DNA of 64,000 nt, taken from Hysterium pulicare CBS 123377. Taxonomy: Eukaryota; Ascomycota; Dothideomycetes; Hysteriales; Hysteriaceae. Made by a program: the position numbers and the translations under genes. Of this stretch, positions 12,281 through 23,334 are shown one piece after another (position 1 is the first letter of the stretch; each line of letters starts with the position of its first letter). The stretch spans positions 1-64,000 of the forward strand of contig AJFK01000885.1 in NCBI GenBank assembly GCA_000467715.1, written 5' to 3'. Below the pieces are notes generated by a model, which saw only the letters and a list, made by a program, of their open reading frames with translations, searched no databases and was not told the DNA's origin.

Positions 12281-12502
12281 GGCCCGGTGATCGGTGCTAT
12301 ATGTTCTTCCCAAAGTCAATTTTCCATCCATATAAACCTTCCATTCGCTCGATGTTAAGCTTTTCTTCCACTTACAACCATTAGGGAGGCACAAGACTCA
12401 GGCGGTTCCCAACTCCACAATCACAGATACATGTGTGCTAGGTGCTCTGTCTTTCCCCGTCCAAAACCAGACGTCTTACTCACTGGATGTTTCTGGCTTG
12501 AG
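12281..12502 (+). promoter_or_regulatory. Array unit L7: TATA promoter and body
   Basis: CCGGTGATCGG precedes TATAAAC at 12331-12337, then CCACTTACAACC. An ATG at 12431 opens a 76-codon frame (MCARCSVFPRPKP). Motif A (GTCCAAAACC) is at about 12460 and motif B (GGATGTTTCTGGCTTGAG) at about 12484. Confidence 0.6.
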
Positions 12503-12751
12503 CGACGACGTAGGGAACGACAACGACGACAACGTCCTTGTAGCCCATGTTGGATTTGGCCGGTGATTCCAAGATACTATTTGATCTGGATATATGTCTG
12601 CTGGAGGAGAGCTGGAAAAAGCGAAGTCGAGAAAAAGAAGTATGGTGGATGGTGTGACTGACTTCGGGGCCGACCCTAGGGATGATTGGCCTTAGGGTAG
12701 CGTACTGAGGAACAGCTTACAGTTTTCAAGATGGGTGGAGGATTGATCAAT

Positions 12752-13075
12752 GTCCCCGTGACCTCTACTCCCTTTCCCTTTCTCTCCGAGATCGAAGTCT
12801 ATAAAACCCCTCATACTCTTCCGCTGCGATCACCTCTTCAGTTCAAAACTCAGCCCGCAAAGGAAGGATGGTCCTTGACTCGGGAGTGTCCGGAACATGG
12901 ATTACAACATGCTGATGTTGGAGTTCTGGTACTGGATCAAAGTCTGGAATAGATTGGCGGTCATGTCTGGGGAATGGGGAAGGTAGGGCGGTAAATGGAT
13001 GAGGTGGTTAGTAATGACAATGAGCTACGGGATAAAATAATCAGCAGCGTACAGAGTGGTCATAATGATGATCGG
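12752..13075 (+). promoter_or_regulatory. Array unit L8: TATA promoter and body
   Basis: CCCCGTGACCTCTACTCCC precedes TATAAAA at 12800-12806. The body is short, with ATGGTCCTTGACTCGGG near 12866 and a motif B-like GATGTTGGAGTTCTGG near 12912. The element AATGATGATC is at about 13063-13073. Confidence 0.55.
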
Positions 13076-13130
13076 TTCTACCCTCCTACTTAACCTGGCG
13101 AAGAACAAGAGTGGTATACTTTTCTTCAGT

Positions 13131-13602
13131 GTTCCCGTGATTTTGTCTATGCTCTTCCCATTTTCTCTACTTGGAAAATCTATATAAACCTTCAAAGCCT
13201 CCCTCTCTTAGATTTCTTCTCCACAGCTGCTCGGAACATAAAGACCAATGATTTGAGTTGAAGAGTCTTCATGTCTGCTGCTTCCGTTGAGCTCCTCGGT
13301 CTAGAATCCCCTCTACAAAAATTGGTGTGGGGTTTTGGTTTGGGACTGGCCAATATCGAAGAGTGAGACATCGAATGGGGTTGTCCGGGTGCAGAGCCAA
13401 ATGAAGCAGCAAGAGTCCTGTATGATTTTGCTCGCGCAACATCCATCATACTCCCAAAGAGATGGTCCATGTTGAACTTGGGCGTGGTCTACAAGCTTGA
13501 GGTGATGGAGGACGAATGTCTGGAACGTGGGAGAGAGTTTGCGTGAGGGAGCCTGGTATAAATAGGAAAGAAAATGCTTTTCATGATGCGTATAGTGATG
13601 AT
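13131..13602 (+). promoter_or_regulatory. Array unit L9: TATA promoter and body
   Basis: CCCGTGATTTTGTC precedes TATATAAA at 13181-13188. An ATG at 13271 opens about 30 codons (MSAASVELLGLE). A region of near-coding-length antisense frames has no conserved motif. The element GTGATGATC is at about 13593. Confidence 0.55.
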
Positions 13603-13713
13603 CTTTATCCGCGGCTTCAGCAGGTGATGTATACAAGTGGGGGATTTAAAAACGCGAGGGCTATCCCGAACATGTATTTGAATGTCAGACGGGGTTAACC
13701 ATTCTCAGGCTTT

Positions 13714-14034
13714 CACATGACCTCTCCTCCCTTTCTTCAAATGAAAGTCTATATAAAGCCTCACCTCTCGCTACCACAGGCTCTTCTTTGGCACTTACAA
13801 CCGCCTGCGGTGGGACACTATTCAACTAGCAATAACAGTATCAACCATGTGCACTGCGCGACGTGCCTCTTAGTCTAGGAAGTTGATCTGAAATATTGGT
13901 ATGGACCTGTCCGCTATTTGAGTCCTGGGCTAAATTATTGACGTTCCATGGAATCACATGACTGGAACGTGTGGTGTCTGCGGTAGTGGGAGGGATTGCG
14001 ATGATAAGCGAAAGTGACCGATAGTGATGATGAT
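13714..14034 (+). promoter_or_regulatory. Array unit L10: TATA promoter and body
   Basis: CATGACCTCTCCTCCC precedes TATATAAAG at 13750-13758. A CTTACAACCGCCTGCGGTGG leader follows. The ATG at 13846 opens only a few codons. The element GTGATGATGATC is at 14022-14034. Confidence 0.55.
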
Positions 14035-14187
14035 CAATATTGTATTGGGACGGTCTAACTTCGTGGATATTGGTTGGGAGCCATGCTGAAAGTATGATGG
14101 TAGGGAGTTTGTTAAGGATGGACCAAAGGTTAGAGACATGACTAAAGGTTTAATTCGATTCTCAAAGCCGGAAAAGAGTTAGTAATC

Positions 14188-14582
14188 TCGTGACCTAATT
14201 CTCGTTCTCTTCGCAGTTCTGCGTCTATAAAGTCCTTTCTCCTCTTCGCTCACTTTTCTCGTTTTACTCCTTACAGTAGCCACCGTTGGCGGCACTATAT
14301 GTCAGATAACAGCAACATAATGGTGCTGCCCGCCTTGGCGCTTTGTCCAATAACATGGAGGAAGACTTATCATGTTTCAGCCTGGAGAATGTCTGAAATG
14401 ATACAACCCCGAGCAGTAGGTGCTAGTTCAAGTGGTATGCTGGAACTCGAACATGGTTGTGAGCAGAAAAGAAAGTTCCTTTATCGGTGGATGGTTAGGG
14501 AGTTAGAGGGACGAGAAAGAAGAGAAAGGGAGGGGGGCAATCCACACTAGGTGCATTAATTAAAAAGATTGAGGTGATGATG
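14188..14582 (+). promoter_or_regulatory. Array unit L11: TATA promoter and body
   Basis: CTCGTGACCTAATTCTCG precedes TATAAAG at 14226-14232. An ATG at 14320 (MVLPALALCP) lies in an open frame running to 14550. A GTTGGCGGCAC patch precedes it, and the region after it aligns by eye with L12. The element GGTGATGATG is at about 14573. Confidence 0.6.
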
Positions 14583-14743
14583 TTTAGGATGGGCTTTTTC
14601 AGGTGCTTCATTGTGAAGGATGGCAATGGAGGTTAGTAGAGCTATGAGTTGAGTTAATGGGGGTTATACTTCCTAGTTCGGTCGCTTTCCGAGTATACTA
14701 TTTCATTTCCGAGAGTTCAAAAGTCTGGAGAGAAATATCGCGA

Positions 14744-15147
14744 CATCTCGTGATCTCTTTCCTCCCTTTTTCTGGCCCCGCCGTCTATAAAACCCTCTCG
14801 CGCGTCGCTCAATCTTTCTTCCCCTCCTCACAAGTTCCACTGCGGGCGGCTACGCACCACTTCACCCACAAGAACGAAAGAGGATTAATGGCGCTGCCCG
14901 TGGTGTCTCTTGTCCAAGGACCAAAATCAGGAAGAACACGACTCTCTATGTTTCGGCTTGTGAAGTGTCCAAATAGTGGGAAACCTTATCCAGATGGATC
15001 TTTCCAACTACTACGACCAATGGCCATGTCTGTGGACGGAAAGCAGATCAAGACATATTTCATGGATGGATGGGAGGCGGATGTGGAGGTAGAAGAGTGA
15101 GGTTGGCACCTATCGAATCAGAAGGTGAAGAATCTAAGTGATGATGT
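14744..15147 (+). promoter_or_regulatory. Array unit L12: TATA promoter and 70-codon frame
   Basis: CTCGTGATCTCTTTCC precedes TATAAAA at 14786-14792, then CTCCTCACAAG and a GCGGGCGGC patch. An ATG at 14888 opens a 70-codon frame (MALPVVSLVQG) ending at 15100. Motif A (TTGTCCAAGGACC) is at about 14910. The element GTGATGATG is at about 15138. This is one of the best candidates for a real small gene in the array. Confidence 0.6.
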
Positions 15148-15246
15148 TCGTTATTGTTTTAAGATAAAGAGCGGTACAGAAAATTTGGATGTTTTAGAGA
15201 AGACGTTGCCTTACCTAGATGCTCCTTAACGAATCCTCAAGGTAAT

Positions 15247-15620
15247 CTCGTGACACTATCTCGTGAAACCCACTCTAGATGTTCTAAATTACTCACATAT
15301 ATAAACCTCTCGATTCCTCCTTCAACTCCTTCTTTTCTCCTCACAACAACGGCGCAGGCGGCACTTGGGTTCAATCCCTACCACAACTGTCTGCGCTGAG
15401 ATCCGACCCCAGAAAGCTTTCTCCATCGACACTGATGTTCCTGGCTTTAGGTGTCTAGAAGATTTACCCACCACATGATATGTCGAGATCTGTGTTCTGG
15501 GCAAAACTACCGGCGTTGTCCTTGAATGTGTGGAAAGCTTTGCGGAGTATGGGAAAGAGGGTGAAGGTGGATGCGCAACCGGAAGATGGAGTAGACATAC
15601 TTAGCTGATTGTGATGATGC
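15247..15620 (+). promoter_or_regulatory. Array unit L13: last left-array unit
   Basis: CTCGTGACACTATCTCG precedes TATATAAA at 15298-15305, then CTCCTCACAACAACGGCG. Motif B (CTGATGTTCCTGGCTTTAG) is at about 15432. The element GTGATGATG at about 15611 would begin a further unit, but no TATA box follows before the decayed kinase gene. Confidence 0.55.
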
Positions 15621-15993
15621 TTAGGAGCCTTATATGCCGGAGTTGATTTTCATTAAGAAGCAATCATGATGAGATTAATTGAACATCTCATTATGGATTG
15701 AGCGGAATGAACGTGTAGCAGACCTTCTTTCTTATCCTGCTTGTCCAGCACAGTCTCGGGTCTAATTGCGGCCCTCGAAAACACCCTATCCCATTTTACA
15801 TCAATCCCGAATGGTAATGCATGCTTCAAGAAATGTACTTTGTTCCGTTAGACTGCTTACGCTCTGAAGCCTCTTGCGTTAAACTGCCTCGGACATGATC
15901 GCTTTGAATAGAAGGACGAATTTCTGTATCTGTCCATTGAACCAAAGTCGCTGGATCTTGATTGAAGGCCCACCCCAGAGTTACTTGTAAAGA

Positions 15994-18528
15994 TTATGCA
16001 AAATGGTGCAAAATCCTCTCTTTGTGAAGGAGTAGTGCATGCATCCACCACCCGACCGTCATGATCAATCTTTTCGGTACAACAAAACTAACGTACCACC
16101 GGAAACGTTGCGTCTTCTGCATCGAATTTAGATTGGCCTGAGCGAGAAGTGTCTTCGGAGCGTTAGCCCCTACGCTATCACTGATTAGCTTAACGACCTG
16201 TGTTTGAAGACTTACTGCTTCTTCCCATCGGACAACTCTCCAATATATATTTGCTAATTGCCACATTGAAATTGCAGTAGCATAGTGATCCTTGCCTTTG
16301 CATGAGCTCGTCAACCTTAGGGCCTCTTCACCTAAAGGCAAAGATTCGGCAATCCAGCCTTGCCCGACGTAAATGCGGGTTAACGTGTGGAGCACGTCCG
16401 CGGTAGTGGAGTAATAGGTCCAAGCATCTCTCTGCAGTCTTCGAGTAGGCTAGCGACGTGTTTTCTTGCACACTTCCGCTCACTTCTAATTCCGAACCAG
16501 CGTTCCAGGCTCAGCCATTTGACATACAAAACAATTTCGGCTTTTGGACCCCAAATTCTCTCTCCCATCTCTATCGCTTGCTCACTTACCCCTCTACTTT
16601 CTGTGTCTCGACCAGACTGGCTGTAAAAGACGGCAAGATGAGCGGGGCTTCTAAGGACTGGTAGGCTTGCTTCTCCGTATATCCTCTTTGCGAGTTCGAC
16701 TCGTTTGAGAGACACATTGATAGCTTCGGTATATTTCTCCTCGTAATATAGCAAAATGAGTAGATACTCAAGGTAATCCTCCTCGATGACGCTCTCGTGG
16801 GATTGGTACACCATGTTTGAGCGAAATTTTGCCGTTTGTGACCATTCATAGATCTCGGTAGCGATCTCCATCAATTTAGACCAGCGGCTGAGTTCGTAAT
16901 ACACGCGCAATAAGGTTCTCAGCACATCTATTTTGCGCGAATGACTGGAGTTCTTGCCGGTTCCGTTGTCTTGAGTACAGTCGTTGAGGGTTTCCAGGAG
17001 AAGATTTTCCGCTTCAAGACCTCTTCCCTGTGCTTGGAAGATTTCTGCGAGGATGATCTTTTGCGTTATGACTATGCTGTGTTCCTTTCTTATTAAGCCT
17101 TCAAGATTGTCTGTCATGTTACGATGCGCTTTGTGGACTTCGTCAAGAATGTGATCCCTCGCATAAACATCTCCCTTCCCTCTCAAAATTACGTCTGCCA
17201 TGGACCCAGTGTTATAGGGGCCATGATTAGCACCAATAGAATCCAGTACTTCATTTACATCCTTTTCCATTCTTCCACTTTGTACAAGGTATTCATTGAA
17301 TGTGAGGTCCGATTTCTCGTAGCCAAATCCTAACTTGAAACAAATACCGAGTTGGAATGCGCCGTTCCGTCGACATTCGGGATCCGTATTATCGCGGGTA
17401 TGAGGTAAGAGTGCGTTCACAATGTTGTACCATAATCTAAAGTCCCCTTCGAGTACTTTGTACAGGATCCCTGAGAGCTGTAACATCGTAAGGATCGTGA
17501 ACTATGACGACAAGAATTCAAGGGTTTCATTTGACATACCTTGAATAAGGCAGCGTATGGCAAATCGTGGGGAATTAAGAACTCTGTTTCTGGTGGGCCG
17601 TAGTCCATATTAGTCGCACTATCCTGAAACAACCCTTTTAGATATAGGCATCGTTGGCCCCGATCTTCAAGTAGGGTGTGTTCGAGAAATAATCGTAAGC
17701 CTTCTCTTCTCCGTTCCTCGATAAAGTCTGCCGAGTTGGCAACAGTCACGGCTCTGATGAACATGGTACGCTCTTTCGTAAGGTTCTCAATCCATCGTGT
17801 ATCAAAGGTATGGACACCGTATGACCTCAGGATGTTGTCGTTTGTCTCTACGCTAAAAAGAGCCCACCGACAAACTACGCCAAAGGAATATATATCTGCC
17901 TTCTGAGCCGACAAAAAGGAATACTCCCAGGTAAATTCAGTTTCTGGAGCACCCCACGGCCAGGTTGTCGCTAAATCGATCAACTCATCTTGCATCATGA
18001 GCGCGGCATATCCAAAATCGGAAAGTTTCGCTAGGTAATTTCCTTCGTCTTCAAATATCAAAATGTAGCGGGGATTTATATCGCCGTGGATAATCCCTGA
18101 GTGTTGTGAGATACTGAAGTCCGCAACTCTGAGATACAACTACTTACCGAAGCGATGGAGGCTCGTCAATGCAAGTGCACATCTTGGCAAAGGCGAAGTC
18201 GTTGCTGAAATGCCAAGGCTTGACCCTTTTCAGACCTCAGAAAGTTATACAAGTCTCCATGGTGTGCTTTTTCAAACAGTAATACCGGCCAGGCATCTCC
18301 AGTTTCAGTATGGAACTCCCAGCTTACAGCTTCGAGCGTTATAACATGGGGATGGTATCTTGTTGAGGCGTGGGTCAGGGCGAAGATCTCTGATATTAGT
18401 ACTTTATATTGGTCGCTGGCTTCGTTGGCGCTTTCAAGTGCTTTGGAACGTTTGAATGTAAGCTTGGCTTTCGCCGTCAGAGTGGACTGATAAACCTGGG
18501 CTGTGCCTCCTCGTCCGAGCGATGCCAT
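15994..18528 (-). pseudogene. Decayed protein kinase-like / TPR gene
   Basis: A kinase-like domain followed by a tetratricopeptide-type helical repeat region. Exons are inferred at 18528-18148, 18097-17540 and 17477 downward. The start MASLGRGGTAQVY is the glycine-rich loop. The catalytic loop reads HGDINPRY: the aspartate is kept but the usual lysine and asparagine are replaced. DFG and a GAPE activation-segment end are present. After the kinase, repeats such as KRIYG..LPVLRSPAHLAVFY and GPYYSTTADVLHTLTRIYVGQG resemble TPRs. Two one-base frame shifts are apparent, near 18180 (before LALTSLHRF) and near 16420 (after CREMLGP). A possible last exon could extend the relic to 15826. Such kinase-TPR genes are common accessory genes in filamentous fungi. 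Function is unknown and it is probably non-functional here. Confidence 0.7.
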
Positions 18529-19247
18529 AGCATCCTACCATCTAATAAAGACTAGATCGAGTGAATGACGGTGAATAATAGAAAGAATTCCTCACGTTGC
18601 ATTGAGAAGAGACAGTGGGAGGGTAAAAGTCATAGGAAGTATAGACCCAGGAAGTGCTGTTCAATAGCGAAGCCATTCAAGATGAGTGATATAGTTTAAG
18701 CTCGAGGGATCATGGCACAATTGTTTGAAGAGGCTGAAGGCTCCTCATGGCAGTCAGGTATTACTTACTGTCTTGACTAAGCGGACGCACGGGCCCACTA
18801 TACACATGAAAATCAACCCTTGTACAGGCCGAAAAATAAACCAATACATCACATACAAAAAAAGCATTTCAGCTGATTGTCTAGCATAACAAAATTTGGA
18901 CACCAGAAAGGCCCTAAGTATCAGGTTTTGCGAAGATTCTATGGGGTGGCGATGTTCCTTTCCCCAGGAGTAACCGTACCTCGAGCCTCCACTCGCCACT
19001 ACTTCTACATCGGTCTCATCATCAATCTCATGATTAAGAGTTGTTGCAGTAGATTTGATCAAATACATTGATGAGATAGCTACAGCCTAAATGCTCGTTC
19101 CTCCATCCACTTAGTGAGGGTGTTTCCGCTAACGGCCTGGTAGGTGAGCTCGGGCGATAGGGGTACGTCCCATCACCACAAATACAGCCTATTGAAGTAA
19201 CTCACTACCAACTTACCGTCTTGTCGGCGTTGCTTAGGCCTTCTTTC
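18529..19247. other. Sequence without a supported gene
   Basis: A 104-codon frame on - (18754-19068) has a hydrophobic C-terminal half but no recognised motif and is not supported as a gene. The part next to 18528 would be the promoter of the decayed kinase gene. Confidence 0.4.
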
Positions 19248-19900
19248 TCATCCTTCTTTCGGGAGATTTATAGTATTGCTTACTTCATGTACGATCCCTG
19301 GTATAAAGCCTGCTTGTACGATGTCCATTTGACCGAATATTGAATCCAATCTACTAGAGCATGGTACCGATACTCCAATAAACCATGATGGTATCAAGAA
19401 GAAACGATTCCTCGTGGGTGAAAAAAGCTCATGTTCGACCCTCATATCGCCTCCACCGGCCTTGAAACTACGACCACGGGCGCCTTCCTTGTAGAAGTAG
19501 TACCCCAAAGAGTGTGATCAACATCAACGACCCAGACAGCAAAGCATATACCCAGAAGTCCGATGAGAGTCTGAAGTGTTCACCTCTAGTTATATTTCGA
19601 CTCATAGGCGGCAGGTAGACATGGTTGGAACTGAAGATAGTCTACAAGAAGGTCATTTAATGCAAAAGTGAGTGGCACGAAGTGCATACCGCAATTAAAC
19701 TTGCAGGCAGATACAAGGTCGCAATGACGGTGAGAGTTTTGACAGCTTTAGAATCTTTCTGGTTCCGTTCAGCAATTCTTGAGAGATTAAGGTTCTCATC
19801 CCGACTTTCGTACCCGATTTTCCTCAGCACGTCAAGATTTCCCTGCATTTCGAAACTGGTATAGAGCAAGATTTTGTACCTCACTCGATAGGGGCTGCAG
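19248..19900 (-). pseudogene. CorA-like Mg2+ transporter fragment
   Basis: The C-terminal part of a fungal CorA-like membrane protein. The frame at 19884-19657 has RIAERNQKDSKAVKTLTVIA followed by TLYLPASLIA, the typical first transmembrane segment of this family. After a short intron-like gap comes TIFSSNHVYLPP and then a second segment, FWVYALLSGSLMLITLFG. The frame after LFG either stops soon (GVLLLQGRRPWS) or, one base shifted at a GGGG run near 19505, continues as GYYFYKEGARG. No N-terminal soluble domain could be joined on this strand. It is judged a truncated or broken copy; the family call rests on the repeat of hydrophobic segments and the RDSK-type motif. Confidence 0.55.
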
Positions 19901-19937
19901 AATCATACATGTCGCGCTGTCCAGCAGGTAGCCGGCC

Positions 19938-20348
19938 TTGGATATCATCGAATCAGTGAACGCCCAGGAAGTCCGGGCAGCATGCAAATCCTTACCGCAG
20001 AAGTTCGGCTGCGAGGGTGACGGCCCAGTGCCCTCTCTATTTATGGCTACACGAGCGACCCGACGTGGTGAGGTTTCTTTTCTTCCACGTAGGACGACCG
20101 GTCAAGGCTTAACGTCCCTTTATTTGCCGGGCATTCGCTCTTACGAACCGTTCTTCATGACCGCAGTAAGCACTGTGCCTGTTCTTGAAATCATCAATGA
20201 TCGGTATGTCGACAAGGAGCGGCTTAATATCCTCTTGAACAATCGATTCGGAGCCGGTAACTTCGAAATTGAGGTAGGCCGATTCCTACGCATGAAGGAA
20301 CCCACTCCAGTCGAGATATTTGGTAACCCTTTTCTAGGCTGTTTCTGA
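19938..20348 (+). CDS. Hypothetical open frame, 136 codons
   Basis: An uninterrupted frame starting MDIIESVNAQEVR and ending GNPFLGCF. The stretch LEIINDRYVDKERLNILLNNRFGAGNFEIEV reads like real protein sequence, predicted helical with acidic and basic alternation, but I do not recognise the family. It lies between a CorA-like fragment and a broken pseudokinase, both decayed, so it may be a gene fragment. The start codon is uncertain. Confidence 0.3.
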   Translation: MDIIESVNAQEVRAACKSLPQKFGCEGDGPVPSLFMATRATRRGEVSFLPRRTTGQGLTSLYLPGIRSYEPFFMTAVSTVPVLEIINDRYVDKERLNILLNNRFGAGNFEIEVGRFLRMKEPTPVEIFGNPFLGCF

Positions 20349-20668
20349 GGACCATATTAAGCTTGTCATCCCTCGGTACTTAACAGAGGTGCGTCTTGAT
20401 AGATACCCCGCAGTCTTTCAGTCGTGAGTTGACTCGTCTTATCCAGGAAGAGAAAGAATACGTCAAACAAGACTCAACTGCCAATATTCCACCCTAGTCG
20501 GTAATATGCATTTCAGGACCATCAATTACGCACAGAGCATTCCATGAAAACATGTAAATGTTTTGAATAATTGAAATCGTTCCATTATTATTTTACTACG
20601 ACATTTTGTTACTCAGCGCCACCAAAACTATCACCAAACAGATCAATTAGTCGCGCCCTGTTTGAAAC
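20349..20668. other. Short gap, no gene seen
   Basis: About 320 bases, AT-rich in the second half (about 20570-20610), with no recognisable coding or structural signal. Confidence 0.4.
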
Positions 20669-22517
20669 ATGGAGGCTCTACGTATCAAGATCCAAGAGCT
20701 CCGGTGTCCTGTAGCTGGGGAAGCGAAACACTTTATTCCTCATCGCGAGCTTCTACTCTTACTCCTACCATCCGTCATTTATGATGCTTTGCAAGATGGT
20801 ACCTTTGATGAATGGCACGACCTTTATAGCATCGCGAAGAGGATTCATGCGGGTGCTAGAAGGATCTTTGGAATCCAGGGCCAAAATTGAGCGAGCATGT
20901 GGAACGTATGTTGTCCAGTCTGAGCGCATCTTCCGGATCGCTTGTTCGCCTGATGGTCCGGCTGGTTCGCGATATGCTACAGGTAAAACAAGAAGACCGA
21001 CCAGAAGCTGCTGAGGTTACTCAGAGACTCAGATACATTGCCGTCGTTGAGCGTTTGCGCCCTGTGGACGGAGCCTTCGAGAAGATGATCCTAATAATAC
21101 CCTCCGCGCAGGCCAATCTCGAATATGAGCGATTCCAGAGCTGGAAACAAACCCATGGATATCCTACGAAATCAAACGGCGAACTTCGTTTTGACGGTGA
21201 GCAAGCTCTTGAATTCGGGCTAAAGTTCTTCTTGGTTTCGAGCGAACAATCGCCATGATAGGTCAAGCGGAACTTGAATTATCTTCCATACTTGCGCGAC
21301 ACGAGCTTGCTGCGCACCCTTTGTTCGCTGAGCTACGACAGATTAACGATCTTCTCTGGGATTTAATGCCAGCAAACTTGCGTAGAAGTTCTTTGATGAA
21401 TCTCGAACGCCGCTTACTGAGAGAAGATGATGACACCTTATTAGAGGACGTGCCAGAGGACGTGCGGCGTGACACTGACATTCGCATTGGCGACGGGCTT
21501 TGCAACCGAGTCAGCAACGCTCTCTTCATCAGACGTATGATCCAGAAGGCAGATGAGACGAGTGCGAACCTTGTACGGGACCGCATTGCGCAGGGTAAGT
21601 CCGATCTCAGCGTTGATCCGAGAACTCTGAGTTACGAGCAGCCATTCTATGAAAGTCAATTTGCAAGAATCGGCGGCGGCGGCAAGGTGTTCATAGAATG
21701 GATTCGCTATGACACACATTGGGAAGGAGCAGTCCAAGCAGAAATGATCACACGCGTAGGAAATATTGCAGTCTTCTTGCACGAAGCTGTTGGACAAGCC
21801 CGCCTTTCACGAGTACTACCCTGCCGGGGGTTTCTCCACTCACCCGTCGGTCACGCCTTTGGCTTGGTATACGATCTTCAACAAAACCCGCAACATCACT
21901 CGCCCAAATCACTCCACCAGATTATCCAAGAGACTCGAGCCTCAGGCCAGATGCCAGTCCTTGGTCAACGCCTCGCGTTAGCCCTCATTCTAGCCACAAA
22001 CATCCTGGAGCTGCACCGTGCAACGCTTCTCCATAAATATATCTCCTCAATGAACGTCATGTTCTTTGTGGACAAGAGTGGACCATTCATCCTCTCACCC
22101 TACCTCATCGGCTTCAATCACGTACGGCCAAACGACCCCAAAGCCTTCACAGAAGGACCCCCTCCAAACCCAAATGCCCGCCGATACCACCATCCGGACT
22201 ACTCAGTTGCGGCCATGTGGCGCGGGGAGCGTTTCCGACCCGCCTTCGATTATTACAGCTTAGGTCTTGTGTTACTGGAAATCGGGCTCTGGGACACGGT
22301 CGTCATTTCGACAAGTTCGAAATCGGCGCCAGATTTAAAGCAGAAGCTGACAACGCGGCGACGGCCGATTCTTGGGTTCACTGCCGGCGCGATATACCGA
22401 GATGCAGCGGCTGGGTGTCTGAATGGCGTCATTCAACAATGTGAGAAGGCCGATAGGACTACCTTGGAGGAATTCGAGTTGCTGGTGGTGGAGCCTTTGC
22501 GGCAGTTGAAGGCGTGA
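20669..22517 (+). pseudogene. Decayed kinase-like gene with internal deletion
   Basis: Three consecutive frames read like one gene. 20669-20885 gives a pre-kinase N-terminal segment (MEALRIKIQEL..VIYDALQDG). 20887-21250 resembles a kinase C-lobe end (LVRLVRDMLQVKQEDRPEAA). 21255-22517 is a 420-codon frame ending in a second kinase-like region with HKYISSMNVMFF in place of the catalytic loop, FDYYSLGLVLLEIGLW and YRDAAAGCLNG. The central kinase core between the first two parts is missing, suggesting an internal deletion. Frame changes occur near 20870 and near 21225; one base there would turn GLKFFLVSS into GLKVLLGFERTIAM, running straight into the third frame. Similar pseudokinase modules occur in fungal NLR-like and HeLo-associated proteins, but that link is inference. 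Probably non-functional. Confidence 0.6.
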
Positions 22518-22854
22518 GTGCGACCTTCTGCTAGAGGTATGAGCAAAGAGGCTACAGAATTCGCCATTATGAGTATGGTGCCTAAATCGAGAGGAGAGAA
22601 TCATGTTGGCTTTTTCGGCATTTGAGACATTTCGAGGGACTAGAAACCAGATCCGGTAACGGGATAGGACAGCGAGGGAGGCTTGGCTGATAGTTATGAT
22701 ACTTAGCAATCGTATGAAGTGGCGATGCTTACCATTCTGGAGAGAAATCAAGCTGACCCTATTCGGACATCCTCTTATAGGATGAACGGAATGATAAGAG
22801 CTCAAGTACGACTTTCTTGATGACATCTCACCATAACGCCTCATGTTAGTGGTT

Positions 22855-23060
22855 CTCGTGACCACTCCTACCATTCTACCCCCCATACCTTGCCTATAAA
22901 GTTCCCTCGCTTCTTCTCGAAACCTTTTCTGCTCTCCACTCTCATGGCTTCGAATCAGAATATCTCGGGGACCTAAAGTCAGCCATTATCAAAAACGACT
23001 ATGTTTCCTGGGTGCGGTGCTTCTTGGCCCAAAAGCCTACAGAATGCAAACTAATGTCCC
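22855..23060 (+). promoter_or_regulatory. Isolated unit C1: TATA promoter
   Basis: CTCGTGACCACTCC precedes TATAAAG at 22895-22901, then a pyrimidine leader and CTCTCATGGCTTCG at about 22940. A motif A-like GGCCCAAAAGCC lies near 23023. Confidence 0.55.
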
Positions 23061-23334
23061 GCATATACTCTGGTCAAAAAACAGGAGCCCGTATTGAGTC
23101 CCGAGAAGACGTGCCGGTGATGACTATTAGTATCATTACTAGTATGAAATGAACAAGATGAACATAGGAAATGCACAGTGATACGTACCTAATGGGGTAG
23201 ACCGTAGGAGCAGAGATAATACGGATCGATATCGCGGATTCAGTAGATCGCATCGTTGTGACTTGAAACTCCGAGTATAAACGTACGTTTTTAGCCGTGC
23301 CGAGGATTCCTCCTCGAACCACTGCTCTCGTATC

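Larger units (their letters stand above)
7720..15640 (+). repeat. Left array of about 13 promoter-bearing tandem units
   Basis: About 7.9 kb with no conserved protein gene. The same layout recurs in + orientation: a GTGATGATGAT-like element, then CTCGTGAC or CCCGTGA 40-60 bp before a TATA box, a pyrimidine tract ending in a CTCACAAC-like word, a short GC-rich patch, GGTCCAAAA (motif A) and a motif B near ATGTTTGGCTTGGAGA. TATA boxes lie at 7874, 8841, 9540, 10143, 10622 (disrupted unit), 11688, 12331, 12800, 13181, 13750, 14226, 14786 and 15298. Spacing is mostly 380-970 bp. Units are strongly diverged, so this is an old array. No single reading frame is shared. Function is unknown; non-coding RNA genes or a decayed small-gene family are both possible. 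Confidence 0.75.
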
